DNA of 64,000 bases, taken from JAWKWH01 sp965204295. GTDB lineage: Bacteria > Pseudomonadota > Alphaproteobacteria > Rhizobiales > Rhizobiaceae. The DNA is taken from assembly GCA_965204295.1 (NCBI GenBank), contig OZ241973.1, positions 3,410,001 through 3,474,000 on the forward strand, read 5' to 3'. The position numbers were made by a program, and so were the translations under genes. Of the stretch, positions 1 to 8,706 are shown in pieces (positions within the stretch are counted from its first letter, which is position 1; each line of letters starts with the position of its first letter). The notes under the pieces are model-generated. The model searched no databases. It was not told where the DNA came from and was given only the letters and a program-made list of their open reading frames with translations.

Positions 1-1197
1 GACGCCGGCATTGCCGACCCCGATCTTGCCGCGATGCGGCGATATCGGGTCGATCGCATTTGCCGGCAATTGGTTGCCCGCGATCTGCCGGGCATTATCG
101 TCTACGATCCGATCAATATCCGCTACGCGACCGATTCCACCAACATGCAGCTTTGGGTGCTGCACAATGCGACCCGTTTCTGCTTCATCGGCGCCGGGGG
201 CAAAGTCATCCTCTATGACTATCACGCCGGCGAGCATCTGTCCGACCATTCGGGAATCGTTGACGAAGTCCGCTCCTGCATATCCCTGATTCCGATGTAT
301 ACGGGCGATCGGGTTGCCGAGCGGGCGGAGCGCTGGGCGGATGAAATCGCCGATCTCGTTCGCGAATTTTGCGGAGCGGACAAACGGCTCGCAATCGATC
401 ACATCGATATCGAGGCCGCCGAGGCGCTGCGCAAACGCGGCATGAAGCTTCATGGCGGCCAGCAGGTGATGGAATTCGCCCGTTCAATCAAATCACCCGA
501 TGAAATCCTGTGTATGCGCCGCGCGATCCACACATGCGAACGCGCCATGGATGAGATGGAACGGGCGATGGAACCCGGCATGACCGAGAACGGCCTGTGG
601 GCGGTTCTCCACCATGGCAATACGATCCGCGGCGGCGAATGGATCGAAACACGCCTGCTTTCCAGCGGCCCGCGCACGAATCCGTGGTTTCAGGAAAGTT
701 CATCGCGAATTATCGATGATGGCGACATCGTCGCCTTCGATACCGATCTGATCGGCCCCTATGGCGCGTGCTCCGATATCTCACGTACCTGGCTGGCGGG
801 TGACGGAGAACCGGCCGATGAACAACGCGATATTTACCGCATCGCCTGGGAACAGGTGCAGGCAAACATCGAAATCCTCAAACCGGGAATGGCGCTTCGC
901 GAACTGTGGGAGAATTCCAGATCGTTGCCGGCCGACTTCATTCCCAACCGCTATGGCTGCCTTTATCACGGCGTTGGCCTGTGCGATGAATATCCCACAA
1001 TCCCCTACCCTGAAGACGTCGCGCCCGACACGCCGGCCGATGATGCGCTGAAAACGGACATGGTGCTGTGCGCCGAAAGCTACACCGGCCGGCTGGGCGG
1101 ACACGAGGGCGTCAAACTTGAGGAGCAGGTGCTCATCACCGAAACCGGCCACGAGGTTCTGTCAGGATATCACTGGGATGAAAGATTGATGGGTTGA
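1..1197 (+). CDS. dddP: DddP-like DMSP lyase, M24 metallopeptidase fold (5' end outside window)
   Basis: The reading frame is open from base 1, so the N-terminus lies upstream; about 398 codons are visible. The protein is of the M24 (creatinase/aminopeptidase P) fold and reads like DddP, the enzyme that cleaves dimethylsulfoniopropionate to dimethyl sulfide and acrylate. Stretches matching my memory of Roseobacter DddP are IRYATDSTNMQLW, GGEWIETRLLSSGPRTNPWF, AFDTDLIGPYG and YHGVGLCDE. The expected metal ligands are all present: the FDTD and SDIS aspartates (about 735-783), the His of YHGVGL (about 966), the Glu of CAES (about 1072) and the Glu pair in KLEEQV (about 1117). The Asp of GLCDE, the proposed catalytic residue in DddP, is kept. 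It ends 28 bp into the convergent PhnD-like gene. A plain M24 peptidase acting on another substrate is the alternative, but the DddP-specific segments argue against it. Confidence 0.85.
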   Translation, partial: DAGIADPDLAAMRRYRVDRICRQLVARDLPGIIVYDPINIRYATDSTNMQLWVLHNATRFCFIGAGGKVILYDYHAGEHLSDHSGIVDEVRSCISLIPMYTGDRVAERAERWADEIADLVREFCGADKRLAIDHIDIEAAEALRKRGMKLHGGQQVMEFARSIKSPDEILCMRRAIHTCERAMDEMERAMEPGMTENGLWAVLHHGNTIRGGEWIETRLLSSGPRTNPWFQESSSRIIDDGDIVAFDTDLIGPYGACSDISRTWLAGDGEPADEQRDIYRIAWEQVQANIEILKPGMALRELWENSRSLPADFIPNRYGCLYHGVGLCDEYPTIPYPEDVAPDTPADDALKTDMVLCAESYTGRLGGHEGVKLEEQVLITETGHEVLSGYHWDERLMG

Positions 1198-1967
1198 GCA
1201 TGCGCGGGCGCCGCGATGTAGGGCAGGCCCTTGCGCCGGGCCGTCCAGCCGGCGACGCGCAGTTCCGACATCGATGGTTCGAACCGGCGGCAAAGATCAA
1301 GCGTTCGGCAATCGATCGTCGCCACATCCGCCGTTCCTTCCGCGATATTTCTGACGGATTGGCGATGCCCGCCCGAGACCGCGGTGCTTGACCAGAAACT
1401 CCCGAAGTCGTCCTCGCCGGCAATCGCGCCGGCCGCCGCCAAATCCCGGCGCAGCGCGATCAGGCCCGACATCGAATCGGCCCCGTTAAAAGTGAACCGG
1501 GCGCGGGCGAGTTCCTCCGCGTCGAAGCTCGCCCCGGGGCCGTCCGGGACCGACGCGTCTTTTGCGCCTGCCCGCCGCCGGACAAGGATCGCCGACCGGT
1601 AGTAAATTCCATCGCCTCCGTCAAAGCTCGAATAATCCGGCTGGCCAACGACGCGCGCATGATCGGCGAGACCCAGTTCCATCGGCGCCCAGCAGGTTTG
1701 CGCCAGCAACAGGTCCGGATGTCGCCACAACGTATGGAAATCAAATTCGCCCGGCGGAAGTTCCGCCGGATCAGGAGCGATCACGGTCCCGTCTTCGGAA
1801 GTGATTCCGCCGGGAACCGCCGGCAGGCCGTCATTCGATCTGATCAGCGTTTCCGGCGCATCCACTCCGCGTGCAAGCAACCGCTCCCTCAGTCCCCGCC
1901 ATTCCGCGTCCGTTTCATCGCGAACTTCGGGCCAATCGTACATCGGCAGGGCGGCGACCGGTTTCAC
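1170..1967 (-). CDS. PhnD-like phosphate/phosphonate ABC transporter substrate-binding protein
   Basis: 265 residues, GTG start. It resembles the PhnD/SsuA-type periplasmic-binding fold proteins (PF12974) annotated as phosphate/phosphite/phosphonate binding proteins: an N-terminal ALPMYDWPEV segment, a central DFHTLWRHPDLLLAQTCW segment, a YYRSAILVRR strand and a late SGLIALRRDL helix are typical of the short cytosolic-looking branch of this family. No signal peptide is visible and no permease or ATPase gene is adjacent, so a transport role is not shown by context; it may be a soluble sensor or enzyme-like relative. It is convergent with the dddP-like gene and the two coding ends overlap by 28 bp. 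The next start in frame is the ATG at residue 9. Function beyond the family is unknown. Confidence 0.6.
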   Translation of the reverse strand: MKPVAALPMYDWPEVRDETDAEWRGLRERLLARGVDAPETLIRSNDGLPAVPGGITSEDGTVIAPDPAELPPGEFDFHTLWRHPDLLLAQTCWAPMELGLADHARVVGQPDYSSFDGGDGIYYRSAILVRRRAGAKDASVPDGPGASFDAEELARARFTFNGADSMSGLIALRRDLAAAGAIAGEDDFGSFWSSTAVSGGHRQSVRNIAEGTADVATIDCRTLDLCRRFEPSMSELRVAGWTARRKGLPYIAAPAHAQPINLSSQ

Positions 1968-2094
1968 GGCGCGCCATCCGGGCGAATTTCAATTTCTCCG
2001 GGGCCTGAAACGACAACGGCGGAACCGGTCCGGGAAATGGGGGGCTCGAACCGGTTCCGCCTATGATGGCACATTTTTTTGCACGAAGGCGCCA

Positions 2095-3111
2095 TCAATC
2101 CTTTTGCGGCGTCGCCGCCGACCGCACATTAGCGCTTTGAAGACCGGATTGTCCATGACTTTCCGGCAAAAAAAAGAACTGCCGTTCAATATCCCGCCGC
2201 CACGCCGGATGCACAACCGGCTCCTTTGCCTTCAGCGCATGTCGCGCCAGCAGCGACAGATAGTTCGGGAACACGTAACCGCCGTTTTTTTTGCGCCACT
2301 CGCTTCTGTCGGCCCGATAGAGCGCCGGCAACCGGTACCATGCAACATTGGGGCGAGCATGATGAACGGCATGTAAATTGTTGTTCAAAAACAGTATTCC
2401 AAGCAGAGACCGCTCCACGATAATTGTCCGGCCCTCAGGCGCTTCGCTCCACTGATGTTCCGCATACGTCCGGATCGAAATGATCCCATGTCCGATCCAG
2501 ACCGGAACCGCCATGTACAGCCATACCGGAATGTCAAAAGCGGCGACGATCAGGCCCAGTATCGGTATGGACCAAAAAACGTGCAACGCCCAGGCGATCA
2601 AAACCCTTCTGTTTCCCGCCATAATGGAATTGATATCGGTCCATATCAATCCGGCGACACCCAAAACGGGGCCCAGGACAAGACGAAGCAGCATGACGTT
2701 GTTAAGGCGCAGAACGCATCGCACGATCATCGGCATTCGGCGATGTTTCCATTGCGCCTGATAGAAGCTCTCGGGGTCATCGAACGGGTCGGTCAATCGT
2801 TCGTCCCGATGATGTCGAAGATGCAATGCCCTGAACCGGCGATACGGCCATACCAATCCGATCGGCAGGCAGACGAAAGCCTCGTTTAATCGGCCGTTTC
2901 GCGTCGGGTGTCCATGCAGCACCTCATGCATAAGCGAAGATTGCAGGGCGACCGTCACCGACATGACCGCCAAAGCCAGGGCGGGATAAGCCGGCCATAT
3001 CCAGAATCCCGCCATAAACCAGGAGGAATAACAGAATAATATCAGCGCGATAGTCGGCCATTCCACGGTAGGCAAAATGCCGTTGCGCGAATTCGTCTCT
3101 CTTATTGCCAT
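2095..3111 (-). CDS. membrane fatty acid desaturase family protein
   Basis: 338 residues, ATG start with AGGGATC just upstream. It is an integral membrane di-iron desaturase/hydroxylase (FA_desaturase family). The three histidine clusters are clear: HEVLHGH (about residue 63), HLRHHRDE (about residue 97) and NNLHAVHH (about residue 245), spaced as in acyl-lipid desaturases and related hydroxylases. Hydrophobic segments cover about residues 18-50, 130-155 and 165-210. The acyl or other substrate cannot be read from sequence. It is transcribed divergently from the XRE regulator, with 153 bp between the two starts, so it may share regulation with the one-carbon cluster. A carotenoid or amine oxygenase of the same fold is possible but less likely. 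Confidence 0.75.
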   Translation of the reverse strand: MAIRETNSRNGILPTVEWPTIALILFCYSSWFMAGFWIWPAYPALALAVMSVTVALQSSLMHEVLHGHPTRNGRLNEAFVCLPIGLVWPYRRFRALHLRHHRDERLTDPFDDPESFYQAQWKHRRMPMIVRCVLRLNNVMLLRLVLGPVLGVAGLIWTDINSIMAGNRRVLIAWALHVFWSIPILGLIVAAFDIPVWLYMAVPVWIGHGIISIRTYAEHQWSEAPEGRTIIVERSLLGILFLNNNLHAVHHARPNVAWYRLPALYRADRSEWRKKNGGYVFPNYLSLLARHALKAKEPVVHPAWRRDIERQFFFLPESHGQSGLQSANVRSAATPQKD

Positions 3112-3182
3112 GATCCCTGCCCCATGGACAAATGAATCGCGGCTTTGATTGTCATGCGCAACGAGAGTTTGCGCACAAAATG

Positions 3183-3221
3183 TTGACTTTGCTTCTCATA
3201 ATCTCTATTAGTACATAATAG
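3183..3221 (+). promoter_or_regulatory. candidate promoter of the XRE regulator with an overlapping inverted repeat
   Basis: A TTGACT hexamer at 3183-3188 is followed after 17 bp by TATTAG at 3206-3211, close to sigma-70 consensus. The inverted repeat CTATTA-GTACA-TAATAG (3205-3221) covers the -10 element, as expected for an autorepressor site. Longer arms CTTTGCT (3187-3193) and AGCAAAG (3224-3230) are also inverted to each other but with a different centre. Binding by the XRE protein is an inference. Confidence 0.5.
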
Positions 3222-3264
3222 TCAGCAAAGAGTGAATTTCTATCATCGATGGAGACAATTCGTG

Positions 3265-4128
3265 ATGGACAAGCGCGACATATCGGATGAATTCCGCAGC
3301 CGGCTGGAAATTCTGATCGCCCGGTCCGGAATGAGCCGCGCCGCTTTCGCCTCCGGCCTCGGAATAGATCGCTCGGCGCTTTCCCAACTGCTCAGCCGAG
3401 GCGCCGTGCGGCTGCCGCGCGCGGAAACGTTACTTAATGTCGCCACAATCCACAATGTTTCGCTCGATTGGCTGTTGGGCGTCACCCAGGACGAGGGATT
3501 GCGCGGCGGATTGCGCCCCAGCCTTGAGATCGAGGAAGGCCCCGGCGATTTCGATCGCAGTTTGCTGGCCAAATGGCACGCCGAGGCGGCCGGCACGAAG
3601 ATTCGCTACGTGCCATCCGGCATTCCCGATCTGCTGCGCACCGAAGCGGTTATCGGCTACGAAACATTTGCACAACGGCAAAGCCGCGCCTCGAAAATCG
3701 ATGAAGCCCAGTTCCGCATTGACTACAACCGCCGGCCCGAAACCGACATGGAAGTCTGTATGCCGGCACAGACGCTGAATGCCCTTGCCGCCGGCCATGG
3801 CGTCTGGTCGGAATTAAGCGCGCAACGGCGCACCGAGCAATTGGGCCACATGGCCGGATTGCTGGAAGAACTTTACCCGTCATTCCGGCTGTATCTGTTC
3901 GACGGCCGCCGGCGGTTCTCGGTTCCCTACACGATATTCGGCCAGAAACGGGTCTGCATCTATGTTGGCGGCATGTATCTTGTCTTGAACGCCGATGAGA
4001 CGGTGAAAACGCTCACCAGGCACTTTGACGGGTTGATCAGGGGCGCGATGGTCAACGCGCATGAAGTCGCCGGCCATATCCGCGGCCTCGGCGAATCGCC
4101 GGCGCCACGCGTGACGGCGCTTGAGTAG
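3265..4128 (+). CDS. XRE-family helix-turn-helix regulator of the one-carbon cluster
   Basis: 287 residues. The ATG at 3265 is chosen because GGAGAC lies 8 bp upstream (3251-3256); an in-frame upstream ATG at 3232 lacks such a site. Residues about 8-65 form a lambda-repressor type HTH (SRAAFASGLGIDRSALSQLL followed by a helix ending in SLDWLLG). The remainder, about 200 residues, has no domain I can name; it contains a conserved-looking segment around RFSVPYTIFGQKRVCIYVGGMYLV that could be a ligand-sensing part. It lies directly before the homocysteine methyltransferase gene and is divergent from the desaturase, so it is the obvious candidate regulator of the methyl-transfer genes and of the palindromes at 4169 and 12525. 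Confidence 0.8.
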   Translation: MDKRDISDEFRSRLEILIARSGMSRAAFASGLGIDRSALSQLLSRGAVRLPRAETLLNVATIHNVSLDWLLGVTQDEGLRGGLRPSLEIEEGPGDFDRSLLAKWHAEAAGTKIRYVPSGIPDLLRTEAVIGYETFAQRQSRASKIDEAQFRIDYNRRPETDMEVCMPAQTLNALAAGHGVWSELSAQRRTEQLGHMAGLLEELYPSFRLYLFDGRRRFSVPYTIFGQKRVCIYVGGMYLVLNADETVKTLTRHFDGLIRGAMVNAHEVAGHIRGLGESPAPRVTALE

Positions 4129-4161
4129 TTTTGTGGAATCAGGCGCCGCAACGATCTTCGG

Positions 4162-4190
4162 TTGACCTGATATAAAGAATTCTTTATATC
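4162..4190 (+). promoter_or_regulatory. promoter with a perfect 22-bp palindromic operator before the homocysteine methyltransferase gene
   Basis: A TTGACC hexamer at 4162-4167 and TATATC at 4185-4190 are separated by 17 bp. The bases 4169-4190 form a perfect dyad with half site GATATAAAGAA. The palindrome fills the spacer and the -10 element, a classic position for a repressor. A near copy lies at 12525-12546. The cognate regulator is inferred to be the adjacent XRE protein. Confidence 0.65.
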
Positions 4191-4223
4191 TTTATCTCGC
4201 TCGGATTTTCGAAAGCCGCCGCC

Positions 4224-5234
4224 ATGATCGATCCGATTACTGCGTTGATCGCCGAAAAGGGCGTATTGCTCGCCGACGGCGCGACCGGCACGAACCTGTT
4301 CGCGATGGGCCTTGATGCCGGCGAAGCGCCGGAGCTCTGGAACGAGCGCGCGCCGGACAAGATTCGCGCTCTGCATCAGGGCTTTGTCGATGCCGGTTCG
4401 GATATCGTCCTGACGAATTCCTTTGGCGGCACACGCCACCGGCTAAAGCTGCACAACGCCCAGGATCGCGTCCTTGAACTGAACCGGCTTGCCGCCTCGA
4501 TCGCCCGTGAAATCGCCGGAACCTGCGGTCGTCGTGTCATCGTCGCGGGTTCGGTTGGTCCCACCGGCGAACTGCTCCGGCCGTTGGGAGCGCTTTCCTA
4601 CGACGAAGCCGTCGATGCGTTCGCGGAGCAGACTGAGGGCCTGAAGGCGGGCGGCGCAGAGGTCGCCTGGATCGAAACCATGTCCGCGCGGGATGAAATC
4701 CGGGCCGCCGCCGACGCCGCGATCAGGGTCGGTCTTCCCTACACCTGCACCGGGTCGTTCGATACCGCCGGATGCACCATGATGGGCCTGTCGCCAAAAG
4801 ACATCCATGGCGTGTCGGAAGGCTTGACCGCAAAGCCCGTGGCCGTCGGGGCGAATTGCGGTGTCGGCGCAGCCGACATTCTTGCATCCCTGCTCGACAT
4901 GACCGAGGCCGACAGCGAGGCGACGGTGATTGTCAAAGGCAATTGCGGCATTCCCGAATTTCGCGGTTCTAAAATCCATTATTCCGGCACGCCCGAACTG
5001 ATGGCGGACTATGCGCGTCTGGCGGTCGACGCCGGCGCGAAGATTATCGGCGGCTGCTGCGGCACGTCCCGCAACCATCTGGTTGAAATGCGCGCCGCGC
5101 TGGATTGCCATGTAAAAGGCCCGCGCCCAACCATCGGGGATATCACGTCGCGCATTGGTCCGATGCGCAACAAGATCGCCAATCAGAACGCTGCGCCCTC
5201 TCCGCGCCGCAAACGCGGAAGGCGGCGGGCATAG
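4224..5234 (+). CDS. bmt: betaine-type homocysteine S-methyltransferase
   Basis: 336 residues. Homocysteine S-methyltransferase domain (PF02574) over almost the whole length: the N-terminal LADGATGTNLFAMGL, the central VAGSVGPTGELL and the zinc ligands in GANCG (about 4851) and GGCCGT (about 5050) are all present. The enzyme transfers a methyl group to homocysteine to make methionine. The donor is glycine betaine in the named family; in this setting DMSP is an equally plausible donor, which is inference. The C-terminal tail is basic (RRKRGRRRA) and probably disordered. It follows the XRE gene by 95 bp and is preceded by the palindromic operator. It faces the convergent Fe-S protein gene. Confidence 0.85.
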   Translation: MIDPITALIAEKGVLLADGATGTNLFAMGLDAGEAPELWNERAPDKIRALHQGFVDAGSDIVLTNSFGGTRHRLKLHNAQDRVLELNRLAASIAREIAGTCGRRVIVAGSVGPTGELLRPLGALSYDEAVDAFAEQTEGLKAGGAEVAWIETMSARDEIRAAADAAIRVGLPYTCTGSFDTAGCTMMGLSPKDIHGVSEGLTAKPVAVGANCGVGAADILASLLDMTEADSEATVIVKGNCGIPEFRGSKIHYSGTPELMADYARLAVDAGAKIIGGCCGTSRNHLVEMRAALDCHVKGPRPTIGDITSRIGPMRNKIANQNAAPSPRRKRGRRRA

Positions 5235-5297
5235 AAGAAAAAGTCCGGCGCGCCGCCGCAAGCAGTATCCACGCTCCCTTCCACCGCGCCTGCTTCG

Positions 5298-6044
5298 TCA
5301 AGCGTTATCGCCTTCAACGCCCTTTCGACGAACGAACGGAACAATCCAGCCCGGTTGGTTGTCGGCCAGAAACGCACGCATGTGAAACGCTTGAACGTCA
5401 TCGGCATAGCGGTACCGCGCCCCTGCCGGGCAGGCGTTGCGGGCAAGGCAGCCGGCGGTCTTGCAGTCTTCCCCCCCGGGTCCGGCGACATGGCCGACGC
5501 AAGCCGGAACATCGTAACGCGATGGCGATATGGCGCCTGCCGGGCATGCGCTCAGGCAGGGCTTGCCGGTGCAATCGTCACACGGAAAACCGGGATCGGG
5601 CGGCGATGGCGACGGAATGAATTCGTCAAACAGCAGGGCGCCGCGATAGGCATGCCAAAGCCCGTATTCGGGATGAATGAGGATGCCCAGCGGTGACGGC
5701 CTCAATCTCTCGGCCCGCATCGCCCATGTTTGAAACGGCAGGTATGGCTTGTCCGATGGAAACACCGCTCTTGCGGCAAAATCGGCCGCCACCTTTTCGA
5801 TGATCTCACGCGACCATGTGTCGAGCGGATTTTCGGGCGGCGGCGATTTCCCGTCCGACCATGCCTGAAAATACGGCCAATTCGCCGCTCCGACCTGACC
5901 GACCAGAAGGGCGCTTGCCGCGTGCTTTCCCGATGCCGCCGGCGGCGCATCGTCGCTTGCCAGGAAGTTGAACCCGCCTCGCGGTTCGAGGCCGTGGTCC
6001 TTCAGCGCATCGGCGATATCCGCGACTTCGACGACACCGGTCAT
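5298..6044 (-). CDS. 4Fe-4S ferredoxin-type protein downstream of the MttB-like gene
   Basis: 248 residues, ATG start with AGGAAAC upstream. The C-terminal half carries two cysteine clusters: C-x2-C-x4-C-x3-CP (CDDCTGKPCLSACP) and a second one ending in CLARNACPAG, which suggests one or two [4Fe-4S] clusters, arranged somewhat as in the C-terminal part of epoxyqueuosine reductase-like proteins. The N-terminal 130 residues are not recognisable as a catalytic domain. The gene is 89 bp downstream of the MttB-like gene on the same strand and may be cotranscribed with it. A role as electron carrier, for example for reductive activation of the corrinoid protein, fits the context but is inference. 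Confidence 0.6.
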   Translation of the reverse strand: MTGVVEVADIADALKDHGLEPRGGFNFLASDDAPPAASGKHAASALLVGQVGAANWPYFQAWSDGKSPPPENPLDTWSREIIEKVAADFAARAVFPSDKPYLPFQTWAMRAERLRPSPLGILIHPEYGLWHAYRGALLFDEFIPSPSPPDPGFPCDDCTGKPCLSACPAGAISPSRYDVPACVGHVAGPGGEDCKTAGCLARNACPAGARYRYADDVQAFHMRAFLADNQPGWIVPFVRRKGVEGDNA

Positions 6045-6133
6045 GGTTTCCTGCTTCGGCCCCCGAACGCGGAGCGCCAGACTTCCCTGTGTATGAGACT
6101 GGCCACTTTAGCCCGGCCGTCCTCGGGCTTCTT

Positions 6134-7696
6134 TCACGTGAAGGCGTCGGGCATCGATTCCTTTTTCCTGGCGATGAAATCCCGAAGGCCGTCATCAATA
6201 CCCGAATCGAACTCGGGCGGCCGGTAACTGTCGAGCCACCGCCTCGCAAGCTCGTTGGCGCGCCGCGCCGCCGTTTTTTCCCCCTCGGCCAGCCATTGCT
6301 CGAACGAATTGTTGTCGGCGATCGTCGACCGATAAAACGCCGTCTGGAAATTCGCTTGCGTATGGCCGCATCCGAGGTAGTGACTGCCCGGCCCGACCTC
6401 ACGGATCGCATCCATCGCCTGATCGTTTTCCGTCAATCCGACGCCTTCGGCAATGCGCTGCTGCATGCCGAGCTGGTCCACATCCATCATGAATTTCTCA
6501 TAGGAACTGACAAGACCGCCCTCAAGCCATCCGGCCGCATGCAGGACGAAATTGGTGCCCGCGAGAATGGTTGAATTCATCGTGTTGGCGCTCTCATATG
6601 CGGCCTGCGCATCCGGCAGCTTGGACCCGCACAGGGAGCCGCCTGTCCGGAAGGGTAGCCCGAGACGCCGGGCCAGTTGGGCGGCGCCGTAGGAAACCAG
6701 CGCCGGTTCCGGCGTACCGAATGTCGGTGCGCCGGATTGCATGGAAATCGACGACGCGAACGTGCCGAACAGCACCGGCGCGCCGGGCCGCACAAGCTGC
6801 GTCAGCGCCGCGCCGGCGAGCGCTTCGGCAAGCACCTGCGTAAGCGTCCCGGCCACCGTAACCGGACTCATGGCGCCCGCCAGAATGAACGGCGCCACGA
6901 TGCAGGCCTGATTGTTTCGCGCATAAATCTTGGCCGCGCCCAGCATTGTATCGTCGAACACCATCGGCGAATTCGCATTGATCAGGCTCACCAGCACCGT
7001 GTTGTCGGCAACGAATTGCTCGCCGAACAGGATCTTGCACATATCGACGGAGTCCTGCGCCCGTTCCGGCGCGGTCACCGATCCCATGAACGGTTTGTCC
7101 GAAAACCGCATATGCGTGTAAATCATGTCGAGATGGCGCTTGTTGACCGGAATGTCCACGGGCTCGCAGACCGTGCCGCCCGAGTGATGAATGGCCGGCG
7201 CCATGTAGGCCAGTTTCACGAAATTGCGGAAATCCTCAATCGTCGCATAGCGGCGCTCACCGTCAAGATCCCGCACGAACGGCGGCCCGTAAACCGGAGC
7301 GAACACCGTAGCGTCACCGCCAATGCGGACTGAACGCTCCGGATTGCGGGCGTGCTGCGTGAATGCCGATGGCGCGCTTCCGATCAGTTCACGGCACAAA
7401 CCCTTCGGCATGTGGACGCGCTCGCCCTTCACGTCGGCGCCGGCCTGACGCCAGAGATCCAGCACTTCCGCATCATCGCGAAATTCGATGCCGATCTCTT
7501 CCAGTATCGTATCCGCGTTGGATTCGATGATCGCGAGACCTTCGTCGTCAAGCACCTCGAAGGGCTTCAGCCTGCGCCGTATGTAGGTAAGCTGCGCGCC
7601 CGGTCCACCGCCCGAACGGGCCGCGCGCCTCGCGGCGGCGCCGCCGCCGCCCCTGGCTGCGCGCCGCGCCCTGCCGCCTCCGACGGAATCTTCCAT
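6134..7696 (-). CDS. MttB-family corrinoid-dependent methyltransferase, non-pyrrolysine type
   Basis: 520 residues from the ATG at 7696, which has GGGGAT upstream; an in-frame TTG at 7729 is a weaker choice. The protein belongs to the trimethylamine methyltransferase (MttB) superfamily, a TIM-barrel enzyme that moves a methyl group from a quaternary amine or sulfonium compound to a Co(I) corrinoid protein. The N-terminus is Gly/Arg/Ala rich, as is usual in alphaproteobacterial members. The frame has no internal amber codon, so it is not the pyrrolysine enzyme but the MtgB-like branch, whose known substrates include glycine betaine and other betaines. The substrate here is unknown; glycine betaine or DMSP are reasonable guesses from context. 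It is divergent from the corrinoid protein gene. Confidence 0.85.
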   Translation of the reverse strand: MEDSVGGGRARRAARGGGGAAARRAARSGGGPGAQLTYIRRRLKPFEVLDDEGLAIIESNADTILEEIGIEFRDDAEVLDLWRQAGADVKGERVHMPKGLCRELIGSAPSAFTQHARNPERSVRIGGDATVFAPVYGPPFVRDLDGERRYATIEDFRNFVKLAYMAPAIHHSGGTVCEPVDIPVNKRHLDMIYTHMRFSDKPFMGSVTAPERAQDSVDMCKILFGEQFVADNTVLVSLINANSPMVFDDTMLGAAKIYARNNQACIVAPFILAGAMSPVTVAGTLTQVLAEALAGAALTQLVRPGAPVLFGTFASSISMQSGAPTFGTPEPALVSYGAAQLARRLGLPFRTGGSLCGSKLPDAQAAYESANTMNSTILAGTNFVLHAAGWLEGGLVSSYEKFMMDVDQLGMQQRIAEGVGLTENDQAMDAIREVGPGSHYLGCGHTQANFQTAFYRSTIADNNSFEQWLAEGEKTAARRANELARRWLDSYRPPEFDSGIDDGLRDFIARKKESMPDAFT

Positions 7697-8004
7697 CGCG
7701 ATATCCCCAAGTACCGCGCGAGCCGCCAATTCCGGCGCCCGCGTTTTTTTGGAATCGTAGTCCGGGCATGATCGTAAACGTTTCCCCTAACGCCAAGGCG
7801 TGTCGCAAAATCGATATGGACCGGCGCCGAACCCGCGACCTGCGATCTCCAACCCGACATTTGCGCATGTGACCGCCAATTTGGCGCTATCGTCGTTTCG
7901 TGCGTCGCAATCCGGCTATGCCGTTGGCATTTGCAGTAAATATGGATAGCGGGAAGCAGGGTTCGTCCTCGATTCCGGTCGCCCATGCCTTGGACGGAGC
8001 AAAC
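7697..8004. other. intergenic region between the divergent MttB-like and corrinoid protein genes
   Basis: 308 bp that must hold the promoters for both directions. I see an AAACGTTT dyad near 7790 and a GGAG ribosome site at 7996-7999 for the corrinoid protein gene, but no copy of the 22-bp palindrome and no riboswitch that I can recognise. Confidence 0.5.
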
Positions 8005-8706
8005 ATGATGTCCGATGACGAAATCATCCTGTCGGAATTGAGCGACGATGAACTCGCGCTCCAGATGCACGATGATCTCTATGACGGCCTCAGGGAAGAA
8101 ATCGAGGAAGGCACGCGGATTCTCCTCGACCGCGGCTGGGCGCCCTACGACGTGCTGACCAAAGCTCTGGTGGAAGGAATGCGTATCGTCGGCGAGGATT
8201 TTCGCGACGGGATATTGTTCGTCCCCGAAGTGCTGCTTTCAGCGAACGCCATGAAAACGGGAATGTCGATCCTGCGTCCGCTGCTGGCGGAAACAGGCGC
8301 GCCTAAATTGGGCAAGATGGTCATCGGCACCGTCAAGGGCGATATTCACGACATCGGAAAAAACCTCGTGGGCATGATGATGGAAGGCGCCGGGTTCGAC
8401 GTGGTCGATCTCGGTATCAACAATCCGGTCGAAAACTATCTGGAGGCGATCGAGCGCGAAGAGCCGGACATTATCGGTATGTCGGCGCTTCTGACGACCA
8501 CGATGCCTTACATGAAGGTCGTCATCGACACGATGATCGAAAAGGGAATCCGCGACGACTACGTCGTTCTCGTGGGAGGCGCGCCGCTCAACGAGGAGTT
8601 CGGCAAGGCCGTTGGCGCCGACGCCTATTGCCGGGATGCGGCCGTCGCGGTCGAAACGGCAAAGGAATTCATGTCCCGCCGGCACAATCAGCGCATCACG
8701 GCTTGA
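8005..8706 (+). CDS. corrinoid (B12-binding) methyl carrier protein
   Basis: 233 residues. The start is one of two adjacent ATGs at 8005 and 8008, served by GGAG at 7996-7999. An N-terminal helical cap domain (B12-binding_2, about residues 10-95) is followed by a cobalamin-binding Rossmann domain with the lower-ligand signature DxHxxG as GDIHDIGKNL (about 8341), then SALLTTT and GGAP, the conserved loops around the nucleotide tail. The family (MttC/MtgC/MtbC) carries a methyl-Co(III) group from the substrate-specific methyltransferase to the acceptor. It pairs with the divergent MttB-like gene and with the methyltetrahydrofolate methyltransferase at 12561. Confidence 0.9.
   Translation: MMSDDEIILSELSDDELALQMHDDLYDGLREEIEEGTRILLDRGWAPYDVLTKALVEGMRIVGEDFRDGILFVPEVLLSANAMKTGMSILRPLLAETGAPKLGKMVIGTVKGDIHDIGKNLVGMMMEGAGFDVVDLGINNPVENYLEAIEREEPDIIGMSALLTTTMPYMKVVIDTMIEKGIRDDYVVLVGGAPLNEEFGKAVGADAYCRDAAVAVETAKEFMSRRHNQRITA

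Noticed and set aside
6134..7696. Pyrrolysine-containing trimethylamine methyltransferase
   Set aside because: The frame has no internal TAG codon and no pyl genes are seen; it belongs to the non-pyrrolysine branch.
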